DNA of 64,000 nucleotides, taken from contig CAWGCC010000015.1 of the NCBI GenBank assembly GCA_963820965.1, positions 1 through 64,000 of the forward strand. The letters are read 5' to 3'. Within the stretch, counting starts at the first letter, position 1. Every line of letters starts with the position of its first letter. Made by a program: the position numbers and the translations under genes. The notes under the pieces were generated by a model, which saw only the letters and a program-made list of their open reading frames with translations, was not told the DNA's origin and ran no database searches. Shown here one piece after another: positions 26,371 through 36,095 of this stretch. The stretch comes from DATEDA01 sp963820965. Lineage in GTDB: Bacteria; Pseudomonadota; Gammaproteobacteria; Burkholderiales; SG8-39.

Positions 26371-26658
26371 CTAGGCGCTCGCGCCGGGGATGAGACCGGA
26401 GAGGGCGTAGAGCCGGAGGAGCTTCGCCATCGCCGGCGGAAGGTTCTCGAATCGGAGCGTGCGTCCGGCGGCATCCGCCTCGCGCAGCCATGCGAGCGCG
26501 AGGGCCACCCCGGCCGAATCCACCTCCGTCACGCCGCCGAAGTCGACGACCGCGGCGGCGTCGCGGTCTTCCCGGCCGGTCTCGGCGAGGATCCGTGCGA
26601 CCGTATCGACGGTCACTTCACCTTCGAGGAGCAGGCGGTCCCGTTCGCGCCGCGCCAC
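26371..26658 (-). CDS. mlaB: MlaB, STAS-domain subunit of the Mla phospholipid transporter
   Basis: A 95-aa STAS domain; the conserved region is AVVDFGGVTEVDSAGVALALAWLREA, with the Ser of the DSAG motif. MlaB binds the ATPase MlaF in the inner-membrane MlaFEDB complex. GTG 26658 is the only usable start between it and mlaC. Confidence 0.88.
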   Translation of the reverse strand: MARRERDRLLLEGEVTVDTVARILAETGREDRDAAAVVDFGGVTEVDSAGVALALAWLREADAAGRTLRFENLPPAMAKLLRLYALSGLIPGASA

Positions 26659-26683
26659 GGCAATGACGACGTCGGCGTCGAGC

Positions 26684-27295
26684 CTAGCCGCTCTTCGTCG
26701 CGAGCTGGCGATTCTTGTCCGCGAGCGCCTTGATCAGCCCGTCGACCCCGCTGGTGCGGACCTCGTTGGCGAACGTGTCGCGGTAGGTAGTGACCAGGCT
26801 CACGCCCCCGATCGAGACGTCGTAGACCTTCCACCCGTTGGGGGTCTTCTCCATGCTGTAGTCGATCGTGACCGGCTCGCCGCCGGACTGCTTCACGTCG
26901 GAGCGGACCACGACGTCGCTGTCGGAGGCCTGGGCGCGCAGCGGCTTGAAGTCGATCACCTGGTTCCGGTACACCGCGAGCGCGCTCGAGTAGGTGCGGA
27001 CGAGCAGCGTCCGGAACTCCTCGACCAGCGCCTTCTGCTGCTCGGGGGTCGCCTTACGCCAGTTCTGCCCCATCGCGAGCGCGGTCATCCGCGTGAAGTT
27101 GAAGTGCGGCAGCACCTTGTCCTCGACGAGCGCGATCGTCTTCTTCTGGTTGCCGGCCTGGATGTCCCTGTCCTGCTTGATGATGCCGAGCACCTCCTGG
27201 GTGACGGACTTCACGAGGACGTCAGGCGCCGTCTCCTGGGCAAACGGGGCCGGCGCGATCAGGACGAGGATGAAAAGCAGCAGGGCTCGTGTCAT
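26684..27295 (-). CDS. mlaC: MlaC, periplasmic phospholipid carrier
   Basis: Secreted Ttg2D/MlaC protein, 203 aa. Signal peptide LLLFILVLIAPAPFAQ, then the family blocks VLPHFNFTRMTALAMGQNWRKAT and LLVRTYSSAL and KVYDVSIGGVSLV. It ferries lipid between MlaA and MlaD. ATG 27295 gives the signal peptide directly. Confidence 0.94.
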   Translation of the reverse strand: MTRALLLFILVLIAPAPFAQETAPDVLVKSVTQEVLGIIKQDRDIQAGNQKKTIALVEDKVLPHFNFTRMTALAMGQNWRKATPEQQKALVEEFRTLLVRTYSSALAVYRNQVIDFKPLRAQASDSDVVVRSDVKQSGGEPVTIDYSMEKTPNGWKVYDVSIGGVSLVTTYRDTFANEVRTSGVDGLIKALADKNRQLATKSG

Positions 27296-27314
27296 GGCGA
27301 TCCAATCGTGAACG

Positions 27315-28160
27315 TTACTCCGCGGCGACGACGCGCGGCGCATCGGCGATTATGGCCGGGTAGTTGGCGGGCACCTTGGGTTCGACGGTTTGCTCCGCCG
27401 GGGCCCGGTCGGCGAACGGCGCTGCGCGCGACTGCTTGTCGGGCGGGAGCGGCGGCGGGTTACCGTCGAAGACCAGGTTGCGGCGGCGCTGGAAGTAGGC
27501 GTTGCGCAGAAATGCGTACCGGTCGAGCGCTGCCTCCTCGAGGAGATCGGTCGCGTCGAGCAGGTCTGCACGCGTCTGCACAAGATCGAGACCGGTAAGC
27601 GACCACTGCCACGTGACCCTGTGGTCGAAATCGGCCCACTTCGGAATCTGCCACGGCAGGTACGCGAAGGCACCCACGGCGGTGCCGCCGGCGTCGCGCA
27701 CGCTGCTGGGTCCCAGCACCGGGATCACGAAGTACGGCCCGAAGTCGACGCCCCACACCGCCATCGTCTGGCCGAAGTCCTCGTTGTGCTTCGGCAAGCC
27801 CATGTCGGAAGCGACGTCGATCAGCCCGAGCAGGCCGAACGTGGAGTTCCAGACGAAGCGGCCGAAATCGTCGATGGCAAGCCGCACCTTTCCCTGCATC
27901 AGCTGGTTCAGCGCAACCCAGGGGTCTTGCAGGTTGGAGAAGAAGTTGGTGACTGCGGTCCGCGCCGGCGTGGGTAGGACGAAGCGGTAGCCCTCGGCCA
28001 CCGGCCTCATCAGCACCTTGTCGAAGCCGTCGTTGAACTCGAAAGTCGCGCGGTTCAGGCCTTCCCACGGATCCCGCGGGTCGGGCGTGCGCACCGTCGA
28101 GCAGGCGGCGAGCGCGGCCATCGCGAGCGCCGCCGCGCCCAGTCGGAGTGTTCTTCTCAT
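27315..28160 (-). CDS. mlaA: MlaA (VacJ) outer-membrane lipoprotein
   Basis: Lipoprotein of 281 aa with lipobox LAAC at residue 20. It opens DPWEGLNRATFEFNDGFDKVLMRPVAEGYRF and continues NFFSNLQDPW and GPYFVIPVLGPSSVRD, all VacJ signatures. It removes mislocalised phospholipid from the outer leaflet. Its place between mlaD and mlaC is common in this class. Confidence 0.95.
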   Translation of the reverse strand: MRRTLRLGAAALAMAALAACSTVRTPDPRDPWEGLNRATFEFNDGFDKVLMRPVAEGYRFVLPTPARTAVTNFFSNLQDPWVALNQLMQGKVRLAIDDFGRFVWNSTFGLLGLIDVASDMGLPKHNEDFGQTMAVWGVDFGPYFVIPVLGPSSVRDAGGTAVGAFAYLPWQIPKWADFDHRVTWQWSLTGLDLVQTRADLLDATDLLEEAALDRYAFLRNAYFQRRRNLVFDGNPPPLPPDKQSRAAPFADRAPAEQTVEPKVPANYPAIIADAPRVVAAE

Positions 28161-28164
28161 TCGG

Positions 28165-28641
28165 CTACTGCTTTTTCTCGCCGCCTTCAGCCGCCTTACT
28201 GTACAGGAACTGCCCGATCAGGTTCTCGAGCACGAGCGCCGACTGGGTAATTTTCAACGTGTCGCCGTTCACGAGGTGCGCGCTGTCCCCACCGGCCGTG
28301 AGCCCGACATACTGCTCGCCGAGCAGGCCGGAGGTGAGGATCTTCGCGGAAGTGTCCTTCGGGAACAGATAGCGCATGTCGACGTTCATCGTCACCACCG
28401 CCTCGAAGCTCTGATTGTCGAAGCGGATGTCGGCAACGCGCCCGACCACCACGCCCGCGCTCTTCACCGGGGCGCGGACCTTCAGGCCGCCGATGTTATC
28501 AAACTTCGCTTTTACCTCGTAGCCCCCGGCGGCCGCGAGCGTGGTCGAGCTCGCGACCTTCAGCGCGAGAAACATGATCGCCGCGAAGCCGAGCGCGACG
28601 AAGAAGCCGACCCAGATGTCGAGCACCTTGCGCGTCATCAT
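28165..28641 (-). CDS. mlaD: MlaD, MCE-domain subunit
   Basis: One N-terminal helix (IWVGFFVALGFAAIMFLAL) and an MCE domain (YEVKAKFDNIGGLKVRAPVKSAGVVVGRV), 158 aa. It forms the hexameric periplasmic ring of the Mla complex. ATG 28641 follows AGGAG; TTG 28647 and ATG 28638 are alternatives. Confidence 0.95.
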   Translation of the reverse strand: MMTRKVLDIWVGFFVALGFAAIMFLALKVASSTTLAAAGGYEVKAKFDNIGGLKVRAPVKSAGVVVGRVADIRFDNQSFEAVVTMNVDMRYLFPKDTSAKILTSGLLGEQYVGLTAGGDSAHLVNGDTLKITQSALVLENLIGQFLYSKAAEGGEKKQ

Positions 28642-28643
28642 CC

Positions 28644-29438
28644 TCAAGCTCCTCTGAACATGAACGCGGTCAGCACGAAATCGAGCGCGAGGATCGCGAG
28701 CGACGAGGTCACCACCGTGCGCGTGGTCGCACGCGACACGCCCTCGGCGGTCGGCGCGGCGTCGTAGCCTTCGAACACCGCGATCCAGGTCACCGCGACG
28801 CCGAACACCGCGCTCTTGATGATGCCGTTCACGACGTCCTCGTGCAGGTCGACCGAGGCCTGCATCTGCGACCAGAATGCGCCCTCGTCGACGCCGATCA
28901 GCTGCACCGTGACAAGATAACCGCCGAAGATTCCGATGGCGGAAAAGAGCGCTGCGAGCAGCGGCATCGAGACGACGCCGCCCCAGAACCGCGGGGCCAC
29001 GACGCGCGCAATCGGGTCGACAGCCATCATCTCCATCGCCGACAACTGCTCGGTCGCCTTCATGAGGCCGATCTCGGCGGTGATCGCCGACCCGGCACGG
29101 CTCGCGAAGAGGAGCGCCGAGACCACCGGGCCGAGCTCGCGCGTCAGCGACAGCGCGACCAGCGTCCCCACCGCGTCCGCGGAACCGTAGCGCACCAGCG
29201 TGTCAAAGCCTTGCAACCCCAGCACCATGCCGACGAATAGCGCCGAAACGGCGATGATGATGAGCGAGAGCACTCCGGCGAAATAGATCTCGCGGATGGT
29301 AAGCGGCAGGCGCCGGAAGCTCGTGCCCGAAAGCCGCAGCATGATCCAGAAGAACCGGCTCGCGAACCCGAGCCGTGCGACCATGCCATTCACCCGCGCG
29401 CCGAGCGCTTCGAAGAAGGAGAGGACCCGAGCGAGCAT
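28644..29438 (-). CDS. mlaE: MlaE, permease subunit
   Basis: Integral membrane protein of 264 aa from the MlaE/Ttg2B family. Signature ELGPVVSALLFASRAGSAITAEIGLMKATEQLSAMEMMAVDP is intact. The start A overlaps the mlaF stop (TGATG). Confidence 0.96.
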   Translation of the reverse strand: MLARVLSFFEALGARVNGMVARLGFASRFFWIMLRLSGTSFRRLPLTIREIYFAGVLSLIIIAVSALFVGMVLGLQGFDTLVRYGSADAVGTLVALSLTRELGPVVSALLFASRAGSAITAEIGLMKATEQLSAMEMMAVDPIARVVAPRFWGGVVSMPLLAALFSAIGIFGGYLVTVQLIGVDEGAFWSQMQASVDLHEDVVNGIIKSAVFGVAVTWIAVFEGYDAAPTAEGVSRATTRTVVTSSLAILALDFVLTAFMFRGA

Positions 29439-30241
29439 CAGCGCGCTGCCAGCAGCGCTCCGGCGTAGTCGGGCGCCGGGTAGTGGAAGGGCACCGGCCC
29501 GTCGGTCTCGGCGTGCACGAACTGGTGGACGAACGGCGCGGTCGACGCCCGCACGTCGGCGGGCGTTCCTTCGGCCACGACGCGCCCGTCCGCGAGGAAG
29601 TAGATGTAGTCGACGATCGCGAGCGACTCGTGCACGTCGTGGGTCACCACGATCGAGGCCGCGTCGAGGGCGTCGTTCAGGTCGCGGATGAGCTTGCCGG
29701 TCACCGCGAGCGAGATCGGGTCGAGGCCGGCGAACGGCTCGTCGTACATGATGAGCGCCGGGTCGAGGGCGATTGCGCGCGCGAGCGCGACGCGCCGCTG
29801 CATTCCGCCGGAGAGCTGCTGCGGCATGAGGTCGGCCGCGCCCCGCAAGCCCACCGCCTGCAGCTTCATCAGCACCAGATCGCGGATGACCGGCTCGGGG
29901 AGACGTGTGCGCTCCCGCATCGGAAAGGCGACGTTGTCAAACGCGGAGAGATCGGTGAAGAGCGCGCCGAACTGGAACAGCATCCCCATCTTCCGCCGGA
30001 GCTCGTAGAGCTTCCGGGTCCGGATGCGGCTGAGCGGGTGGCCGAACACCCGGATCTCGCCCCGTGCGGGCCGGAGCGCCCCGCCGATCAGCCGGAGCAG
30101 CGTCGTTTTCCCGCTCCCGCTGCCGCCCATGATCGCGACGAGGCGCCCGCGCGGGATCGTGAGGGAGATGCCGTCGAGGACGGGGGCGCCGCCATACGAG
30201 AACGTCACGTTCTCGACCTCGACCAGGTTAGGAGGTGACAA
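29438..30241 (-). CDS. mlaF: MlaF, ATP-binding subunit
   Basis: ABC ATPase energising Mla lipid transport. Walker A GGSGSGKTT, signature LSGGMQRRVALARA, Walker B LIMYDEPFAGLDP, switch His in VVTHDVHES. No ATG is available; TTG 30241 gives the usual short N-terminus (LSPPNLVEVENVTFSYGG), so the start is uncertain. First gene of mlaFEDACB. Confidence 0.93.
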   Translation of the reverse strand: MSPPNLVEVENVTFSYGGAPVLDGISLTIPRGRLVAIMGGSGSGKTTLLRLIGGALRPARGEIRVFGHPLSRIRTRKLYELRRKMGMLFQFGALFTDLSAFDNVAFPMRERTRLPEPVIRDLVLMKLQAVGLRGAADLMPQQLSGGMQRRVALARAIALDPALIMYDEPFAGLDPISLAVTGKLIRDLNDALDAASIVVTHDVHESLAIVDYIYFLADGRVVAEGTPADVRASTAPFVHQFVHAETDGPVPFHYPAPDYAGALLAAR

Positions 30242-30361
30242 AGTCGCGGGGGAGTCGAAAACAAAGGGCTGAATTCTAAAGGAAAGAAGGCGCCGGAACC
30301 ACCGTGGCCAACAGCGATGCCGCGCGGCTGCTATATCATTCGCGCGCCAACACCCACCGGT
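30242..30361. promoter_or_regulatory. Divergent intergenic region mlaF / ABC ATPase
   Basis: 120 bases between divergent starts. AT-rich patches lie at about 30257-30285 and 30332-30340 (CTATATCAT). No clear -35/-10 pair, but both operons must start here. Confidence 0.35.
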
Positions 30362-31120
30362 ATGTCCGATCCCGTTGTCCGAGTCAGCCGACTCACCAAG
30401 CGTTTTGGGAAGGCCGAAGTTCTCGGCGGCGTCGATCTCGAGCTTGCGGCCGGCGAGTTCCTCGGGCTCGCGGGCGTCAATGGCGCCGGCAAGACGACCC
30501 TGATCAAGTGCCTGCTCGATTTCTGCGCGGTCGATGCCGGCCGGATCGAGCTCTTCGGCATCCGCCATACCGAGCCGCGCTCGCGCGCGCGGCTCGCGTT
30601 CCTGCCCGAACGGTTCGTCCCGCCCTATTACCTCAGCGGCCGGGACTTCCTGTCGTTCATGCTGCAACTGCAGCAACGACGCTACGACGAGGCGGAGGTC
30701 ATGGCCATGCTCGAGGCGCTCGACCTCGAAGCGACGGCGCTGGCGAAGCCGGTACGCGCCTACTCGAAGGGTATGACGCAAAAGCTCGGGCTTGCAGCGT
30801 GCTTCCTCGCGCGGCGGGAGCTCTATGTCCTCGACGAGCCGATGAGCGGCCTCGACCCTAAGGCGCGCGCTTGTGTGAAGGCGCTGCTGGCGGACCTCCG
30901 CGCGCACGGCCGGACCTTGCTGTTCACCTCCCACGCCCTGGCGGACGTCGAAGAGATCTGCGACCGGATGGTCGTCCTGCACCAAGGTGTGCCGTATTTC
31001 TCAGGAGCGCCCCGAGCCCTGTGCGAACATTATGGCGAGATTTCGACGGAGAGAGCCTTTCTCCGCTGCATCGGAGACGCTCGCCCATGTCCGACCCCAC
31101 CGCCAAGCCTACCCTCCTGA
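30362..31120 (+). CDS. ABC transporter ATP-binding protein (ABC-2 type)
   Basis: CcmA/NatA-like ATPase, about 252 aa. Walker A GVNGAGKTT, signature YSKGMTQKLGLA, Walker B LYVLDEPMSGLDP, switch His in LFTSHALADVEEICDR. No permease gene is next to it; the most plausible partner is the ABC-2 permease at 49016, beyond the pilus genes. The 3' end overlaps the sigma-54 regulator start by 34 bases. The substrate is unknown. I started it at ATG 30362, which begins MSDPVVRVSRLTKRFG. Confidence 0.88.
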   Translation: MSDPVVRVSRLTKRFGKAEVLGGVDLELAAGEFLGLAGVNGAGKTTLIKCLLDFCAVDAGRIELFGIRHTEPRSRARLAFLPERFVPPYYLSGRDFLSFMLQLQQRRYDEAEVMAMLEALDLEATALAKPVRAYSKGMTQKLGLAACFLARRELYVLDEPMSGLDPKARACVKALLADLRAHGRTLLFTSHALADVEEICDRMVVLHQGVPYFSGAPRALCEHYGEISTERAFLRCIGDARPCPTPPPSLPS

Positions 31121-32511
31121 TCGTCGACGACGATCCGCTCATCACCGACACGCTCGCATACGCGCTCGGCAAGGACTTCGAGGTCGTGGCGAGCGATTCG
31201 CGCGGCCACGCCGTCAGCCTGCTGCGGCAGATGGATCACGCGCCGCACCTTGCGCTGGTGGACCTTGGACTGCCGCCAACGCCCCACCGCCCGGACGAGG
31301 GCTTCGCGCTCATCGGCGATCTCCTCGCTCACTCGCCGAGCATGAAGATCCTCGTGCTCTCGGGCCAGAACGACGCCGCCAACGCGCGTCACGCGCGCGC
31401 GCTCGGGGCGGCCGAGTTCGTCGCGAAGCCGGCGGACCCGATCAACCTGAAGCGGATCCTGCAGCACGCCCTGCAGTTCCGCGCGGCCGAGCTCTCCGGG
31501 TCGAGCTCGGTCGAGGAAGGGATGCTGATCGGGCGCAGCCCGGCGATGCAGAAGCTCCGCAGCCAGACCTCGCAGTGCGCCGACTCGCCGTTTCCGGTGC
31601 TGATCGAGGGCGAGTCGGGCAGCGGCAAGGAGATGGTGGCGACCGCGCTGCATCGGCTCTCGAGCCGCCGGGACAAGCCCTCGCTCGCGCTGAACTGCGC
31701 CGCCATCGCGCCGACGCTCGTCGAGCCGACGCTCTTCGGTTACGTGAAGGGCGCCTTCACCGGCGCGATGACGAACAAGTCGGGCTATTTCGAGGACGCG
31801 GCGGACGGCACCCTCTTCCTCGACGAGATCGGCGAACTGCCGCTCGAGCTGCAGGCGAAGCTGCTGCGGGTGCTCGAAAACGGCGAGTACCAGCGGGTCG
31901 GGGAGACCCAGCGGCGGTTCAGCCGCGCACGCGTGATCGCGGCGACCAACCGCGATCTCCGCCAGGAGATCAAGAAGGGCAACTTCCGCGCCGACCTCTA
32001 CCACCGCCTCAGCGTGTTCACGATCAACGTGCCCCCGTTGCGCGACCTGGACGAGGACCGGGTGTTGCTGCTGGAGCACTTCTGCAACTTTTACGCCGAC
32101 CAGGCCAAGCTCGCGCCGTTCTCGCTCGGCGAGAGCGCGACGCGGCTGTGGCGGGATTATCACTTCCCGGGGAACGTGCGCGAGCTGCGCAACATCGTGA
32201 TCCGGCTCACGACCAAGTACGCCGGGCAGAAGCTGTCGGCCCAGGAGCTGGAGCCGGAGCTCGATGTCACGGTCGCTTCGGCCGCCGAGTTCGGCCCCCC
32301 GAGCGATCCGGACACGTTGATCGAGCAGGCGCAAGCGCACCTCCAGCGCGAGCGCAGCTTCAACCTCGACAGCATGCTGAAGGCGTGGGAGCAGGGCTAC
32401 ATCGAGGCCGCGATGAAGCTGACCCGCGGGAACGTGAGCCAGGCGGCGAAGCTCCTCGGCATCAACCGCACCACCCTCTACAGCCGCATGGAATCGCTCC
32501 AGAAGCAGTAA
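31087..32511 (+). CDS. Sigma-54-dependent response regulator (NtrC family)
   Basis: Transcription activator of 474 aa. The receiver domain (1-125) has acidic pocket D14/D15 and phospho-acceptor D59 (ALVDLGLPP). The central AAA+ domain has Walker A GESGSGKE, GAFTGAM (sigma-54 contact loop) and LFLDEIGELP. The C-terminus has a Fis helix-turn-helix (GNVSQAAKLLGINRTTLYSRM). All parts needed to open -24/-12 promoters are present. A matching promoter lies before the pilin gene (50606), and an unpaired sensor kinase lies at 47159, so a PilR-like role is likely but inferred. Confidence 0.93.
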   Translation: MSDPTAKPTLLIVDDDPLITDTLAYALGKDFEVVASDSRGHAVSLLRQMDHAPHLALVDLGLPPTPHRPDEGFALIGDLLAHSPSMKILVLSGQNDAANARHARALGAAEFVAKPADPINLKRILQHALQFRAAELSGSSSVEEGMLIGRSPAMQKLRSQTSQCADSPFPVLIEGESGSGKEMVATALHRLSSRRDKPSLALNCAAIAPTLVEPTLFGYVKGAFTGAMTNKSGYFEDAADGTLFLDEIGELPLELQAKLLRVLENGEYQRVGETQRRFSRARVIAATNRDLRQEIKKGNFRADLYHRLSVFTINVPPLRDLDEDRVLLLEHFCNFYADQAKLAPFSLGESATRLWRDYHFPGNVRELRNIVIRLTTKYAGQKLSAQELEPELDVTVASAAEFGPPSDPDTLIEQAQAHLQRERSFNLDSMLKAWEQGYIEAAMKLTRGNVSQAAKLLGINRTTLYSRMESLQKQ

Positions 32512-32543
32512 GCGGCGGCGCCATGGCCTCGTGAACCGGGCGG

Positions 32544-32612
32544 CAAGCCCCACCTTGCGGGGCTACGAGCGGCGTCTCCCCCGTCCGTGCGACCTCCCCA
32601 AAGGGGGTCGCT
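32544..32612. repeat. Two GC hairpins between regulator and pilus genes
   Basis: AGCCCC...GGGGCT (about 32546-32564) and GCGACCTCCCC-AAAG-GGGGGTCGC (about 32589-32612). Neither has a T-run; they probably mark the end of the regulator transcript. Confidence 0.4.
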
Positions 32613-32679
32613 TGCGAACCCTCTTGAAAAAACCCCCGGTCCGCGCTCAATATGAGAGTGGCATAATGCGCGCAAGCCC

Positions 32680-34187
32680 ATGTACCTGAGCCATTTCGGC
32701 CTCAACGAGGCGCCGTTTCGGATCACGCCCCATACCGAGTTCTTCTTCTCGGGGGCGAACCGCGGCGCAACGCTCGAGGCACTGCTCTACGCGATTACCC
32801 ACGACGAGGGCATCGTCAAGGTCACCGGCGAGGTCGGCAGCGGCAAGACGATGCTCTGCCGGGTACTCGTCGAGCGTCTGCCGAAGAGCGTCGAGACGAT
32901 CTATCTCGCGAACCCGTCGCTCTCGCGCGACGAGATCCTCCACGTGATCGCCGCCGACCTGCAGGTCGAGTCGCGCGGCGAGCGGGTCACGATCCTGCTC
33001 CGCGCGCTGCAGGAGCGTCTCGTCAGGCTCTATTCCGCCGGACGGCGCGTCGTGGTGCTGATCGACGAAGCCCATGCGATGCCGGTCGAGACGCTGGAGG
33101 AGATTCGCCTCCTCTCGAACCTCGAGTCGAACCGGCACAAGCTCCTGCAGATCGTCCTCTTCGGCCAGCCCGAGCTCGACCAGCATCTCGCGCTTCCGAA
33201 CATGCGGCAGTTGAAGGAGCGGATCACGCACAGCTTCAAGCTCGAGCCGCTGGTGCGCTCCGACGTCGAGAGCTACGTCGACTTCCGCATGCGCGCGGCG
33301 GGTTATCGCGGCCCGAATGTGTTCGCGCCGCCGGCCATGAAGCTGATCGCCCAGGCGTCGCAGGGGCTGACGCGCCGCGTCAACATCCTCGCCGACAAAT
33401 CCTTGCTCGCGGCGTTCGCGGACGGCACGCACCAGGTCACGGCCAAGCACACGCGCGCCGCCGTCCGCGACTCGGCCTTCGGCACTCGCCGCCGGGATGT
33501 TCCGAACCCGTGGTGGTTGGTCGGCGCCGGACTCGCTGCGGGCTTGCTGGTCGGCGTAGGTCTGCACCTTGCGAACCAAGCCGGTGCAATGCGGAGCATC
33601 GGGCGACGCGACCGCCCCGCCGAGGCGAACGCGTCGGTCGAGCGAACGCCAACGGTGCCGCCGCCCGCACCGGCCATCGCGATCCAGGAACCAGCTCCGG
33701 TGGTTGCGACAGCCGTCGTAAGCCCTGAGCCGCAGCCACCCGCGACCCGCGCGGCATCGCCATCCGCGCCGTCGCCACCGCCCCAGCAGGCTGTCGTCAC
33801 GCTCTTCGCCCGCGCTTTCACCGACGGGCGGATCCATCGGCGCCCAGCCTCCCGCCTCCGGGAAGCTCGCCCAGGAGCGATTCGCAGCAACCCAGAAGTG
33901 GTTGAAGACCGCGCCGAACGGTACGTGGACGATCCAGCTGATGACGGCCGGCGACTCGCAGGCAATCGAACGGTTTCTGGAGGAGGCCGCGCAGGCGGTC
34001 CAGCTCGAGGACATGTATCTCTACGGCGTGAAGCAGAACGGCCGGCAGGTTCTACGGCGTCACCTACGGCAACTACCCGACTTTGGAGGACACGATCACG
34101 GCCATGGGCGACCTGCCGACGTCGTTCAAATCCCGGGGACCGTTTCACCGCAGCATCGGCGTCATGCGCCGGCAGAACCAGGAATGA
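32680..34187 (+). CDS. MshM/ExeA-like AAA ATPase with C-terminal SPOR domain (two frameshifts)
   Basis: N-terminal AAA domain (1-265): MYLSHFGLNEAPFRITPHTEFFF is the ExeA/MshM family start, Walker A is GEVGSGKTM, and Walker B is VVVLIDEAHAM. One membrane helix (about 280-298, WWLVGAGLAAGLLVGVGL) and a Pro/Ala linker follow. The frame is then lost near 33825 and near 34050, each as one extra base. The corrected end (WTIQLMTAGDSQAIERFLEEA, FYGVTYGNYPTLEDT) is a SPOR peptidoglycan-binding domain. The design suits placing the MshL secretin through the cell wall. Confidence 0.82.
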
Positions 34188-34214
34188 CTTGTCATGTGGA
34201 TCCGGCACTAGGGC

Positions 34215-34270
34215 ACAAAGGCTTTGCGCCGATAAAACAGTTTCTTAGAGTGTTTTGTTATACTATCTCT
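34215..34270 (+). promoter_or_regulatory. AT-rich promoter region upstream of the secretin gene
   Basis: TATACT at 34259-34264 lies in an unusually AT-rich island, 50 bases before the mshL start. AAAACA and TGTTTT arms flank it. No strong -35 is seen. Confidence 0.45.
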
Positions 34271-34312
34271 TCGAGTCCTTGACGGGCTCCGCGCGGGGGG
34301 AGTAGGCGAGTC

Positions 34313-36095
34313 ATGGTCAAAATGCTGCTCGTCTGCGGTCTGGGGATCGCTTTGAGCGGGTGCTTCCAGCCGATGAAGCCCTCGACCGGCCACATGCAGG
34401 ACGCGACCGCGACCGCGACTGCCGCGGCGATCCCGCCACCGATTCAGGCGGTTCCCGCCCCGCCCAAGCCCAGGCCGACGACGCGCGCCGAAACCTACAG
34501 CGTCGTCGTCAACAACGTGAATGTCCGCGAGCTGCTGTTCGCGCTCGCGCGCGATGCAAAAGTCAACGTCGATATTCACCCCGGGATCACCGGCGCGGTC
34601 ACGCTGAACGCGATCGATCAGACGTTGCCCCAGCTCCTCAACCGCATCTCGAAGCAGGTCGATATGCGGTACGAGCTCGACGGTCCGAACCTGCTCGTGA
34701 TGCCGGACTCGCCGTATCTGCGCATCTACCGCATTGACTACGTCAACATGATCCGGCAGACGCAGGGCCAGGTCAGCGTTTCCTCCGAGATCATCGGGCA
34801 GCAGGGCGGCGGCGGGGGTGCCGGCGGCGGCGCAGCGCAAGGGGGCGGCGGCGCGGGACAGAACACCTCGCGGGTGTCGGTCCAGAACACTGGCACCAAT
34901 CGCTTCTGGGAGACGCTGGTCAGGAACGTCGAGGAGATCCTGCGCGAGACCGACAAGATCATCCCGACTGGACCTGCCGCTGCGGTGCCAGTGGCGGCGC
35001 CAGCCGCAGCAGGCGGCCCGCCCGGTGCGGCGGGCACCCAGGTGGCCGCGATCGGCGCGGGCCCCAACGTGAGCTTCCGCGAGGCGGCCTCCGTGATTGC
35101 CAACCCGGAGGCCGGGGTCCTGACGCTCCGGGCTACTTCGCGACAGCACGAGAAGATCCAGGAGTTCCTCGACCAGGTGCTCGCTAACGCGCGGCGCCAG
35201 GTGCTGATCGAGACGACGATCGTGGAGGTGCGCCTCAGCAACAACTACCAGCAGGGCATCGACTGGGGTATCTTCAGCGGCCTCGCTGGCTTCCAGTTCC
35301 TGCAGGGCGGCTTGTACCGCACCATTCCCCCCGCCGTGGGACCGCTGCCGCCAGTCGGCGGCCTCACCGCGACCCCCACTGCCAACATCCTGACCGGGCA
35401 GTACAATTCCCGAGACTTCAAGGCGACGATCCAGCTGCTCGAGACCTTCGGGACCGTGAGGGTGCTCTCGAGCCCGCGCATCAGCGCGATCAACAACCAG
35501 ACGGCGCATCCTGAAGGTCGTCGAGAACTTCGTGTACTTCAACGTCACCGCGCAAACAAGCCAGGCCGCGAACGTGGGCACGCTAACGACCTTCAACACG
35601 ACGCCGCAGACCGTGCCCGTCGGCATCGTTCTGAACGTGACCCCGCAGGTCGCTGATAACGACGCGGTGCTGATCAACGTCAAGCCGAGCGTGTCGCGTA
35701 TCAACGGTTTCGTGAACGATCCGAACCCGTCCCTCACCATCCCGAACCGGATCCCGCAGATCGTCATCCGCGAGATGGAATCGGTAATCAAGCTCACCAG
35801 CGGCCAGGTCGCAGTCATGGGTGGGCTCATCCAGGACGACCTCACCGACAACCAAGACTCGATTCCGTTCATCAACCGGATCCCGTTCGTGGGCGATGCG
35901 CTGTCCAACCGGAATATCCTGAACGTGAAGACCGAGCTGGTGATCTTCCTCCGCCCGCTCGTCATCCGCGACCCCAGCCTCGAGGGCGATTACCGCGGCT
36001 ACCGCGTGTTCCTCCCCAACGAGGACTTCCTCTCCCAACCGAATCCGGGCAAGCGCCCCTGCGACTTCCGTATCGATCCGGGGTGCCCGCAGTGA
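34313..36095 (+). CDS. mshL: MSHA-type pilus secretin MshL (one frameshift)
   Basis: Outer-membrane secretin lipoprotein, about 594 aa. Signal with lipobox LSGC at residue 17. N-domains cover about 60-330 (YSVVVNNVNVRELLFALARDAKVNVDIHPG, LRATSRQHEKIQEFLDQV). A Gly-rich loop lies near 165-190. The secretin core includes VLSSPRISAINNQTA and SGQVAVMGGLIQDDL and NRIPFVGDALSNRN. One extra C near 35508 breaks the frame between NNQTA and LKVVENFVYFN. The next gene starts at GTG overlapping the end (GTGA). Confidence 0.9.

Noticed and set aside
32660..32676. Sigma-54-like GG-N10-GC upstream of the mshM-like gene
   Set aside because: The TT of the -12 box is missing and transcription would begin inside the coding region.
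35495..35520. Programmed frameshifting in pilus genes
   Set aside because: The same kind of break occurs in petC, kdsD, SDR and integrase genes without a common slippery motif, so errors are simpler.
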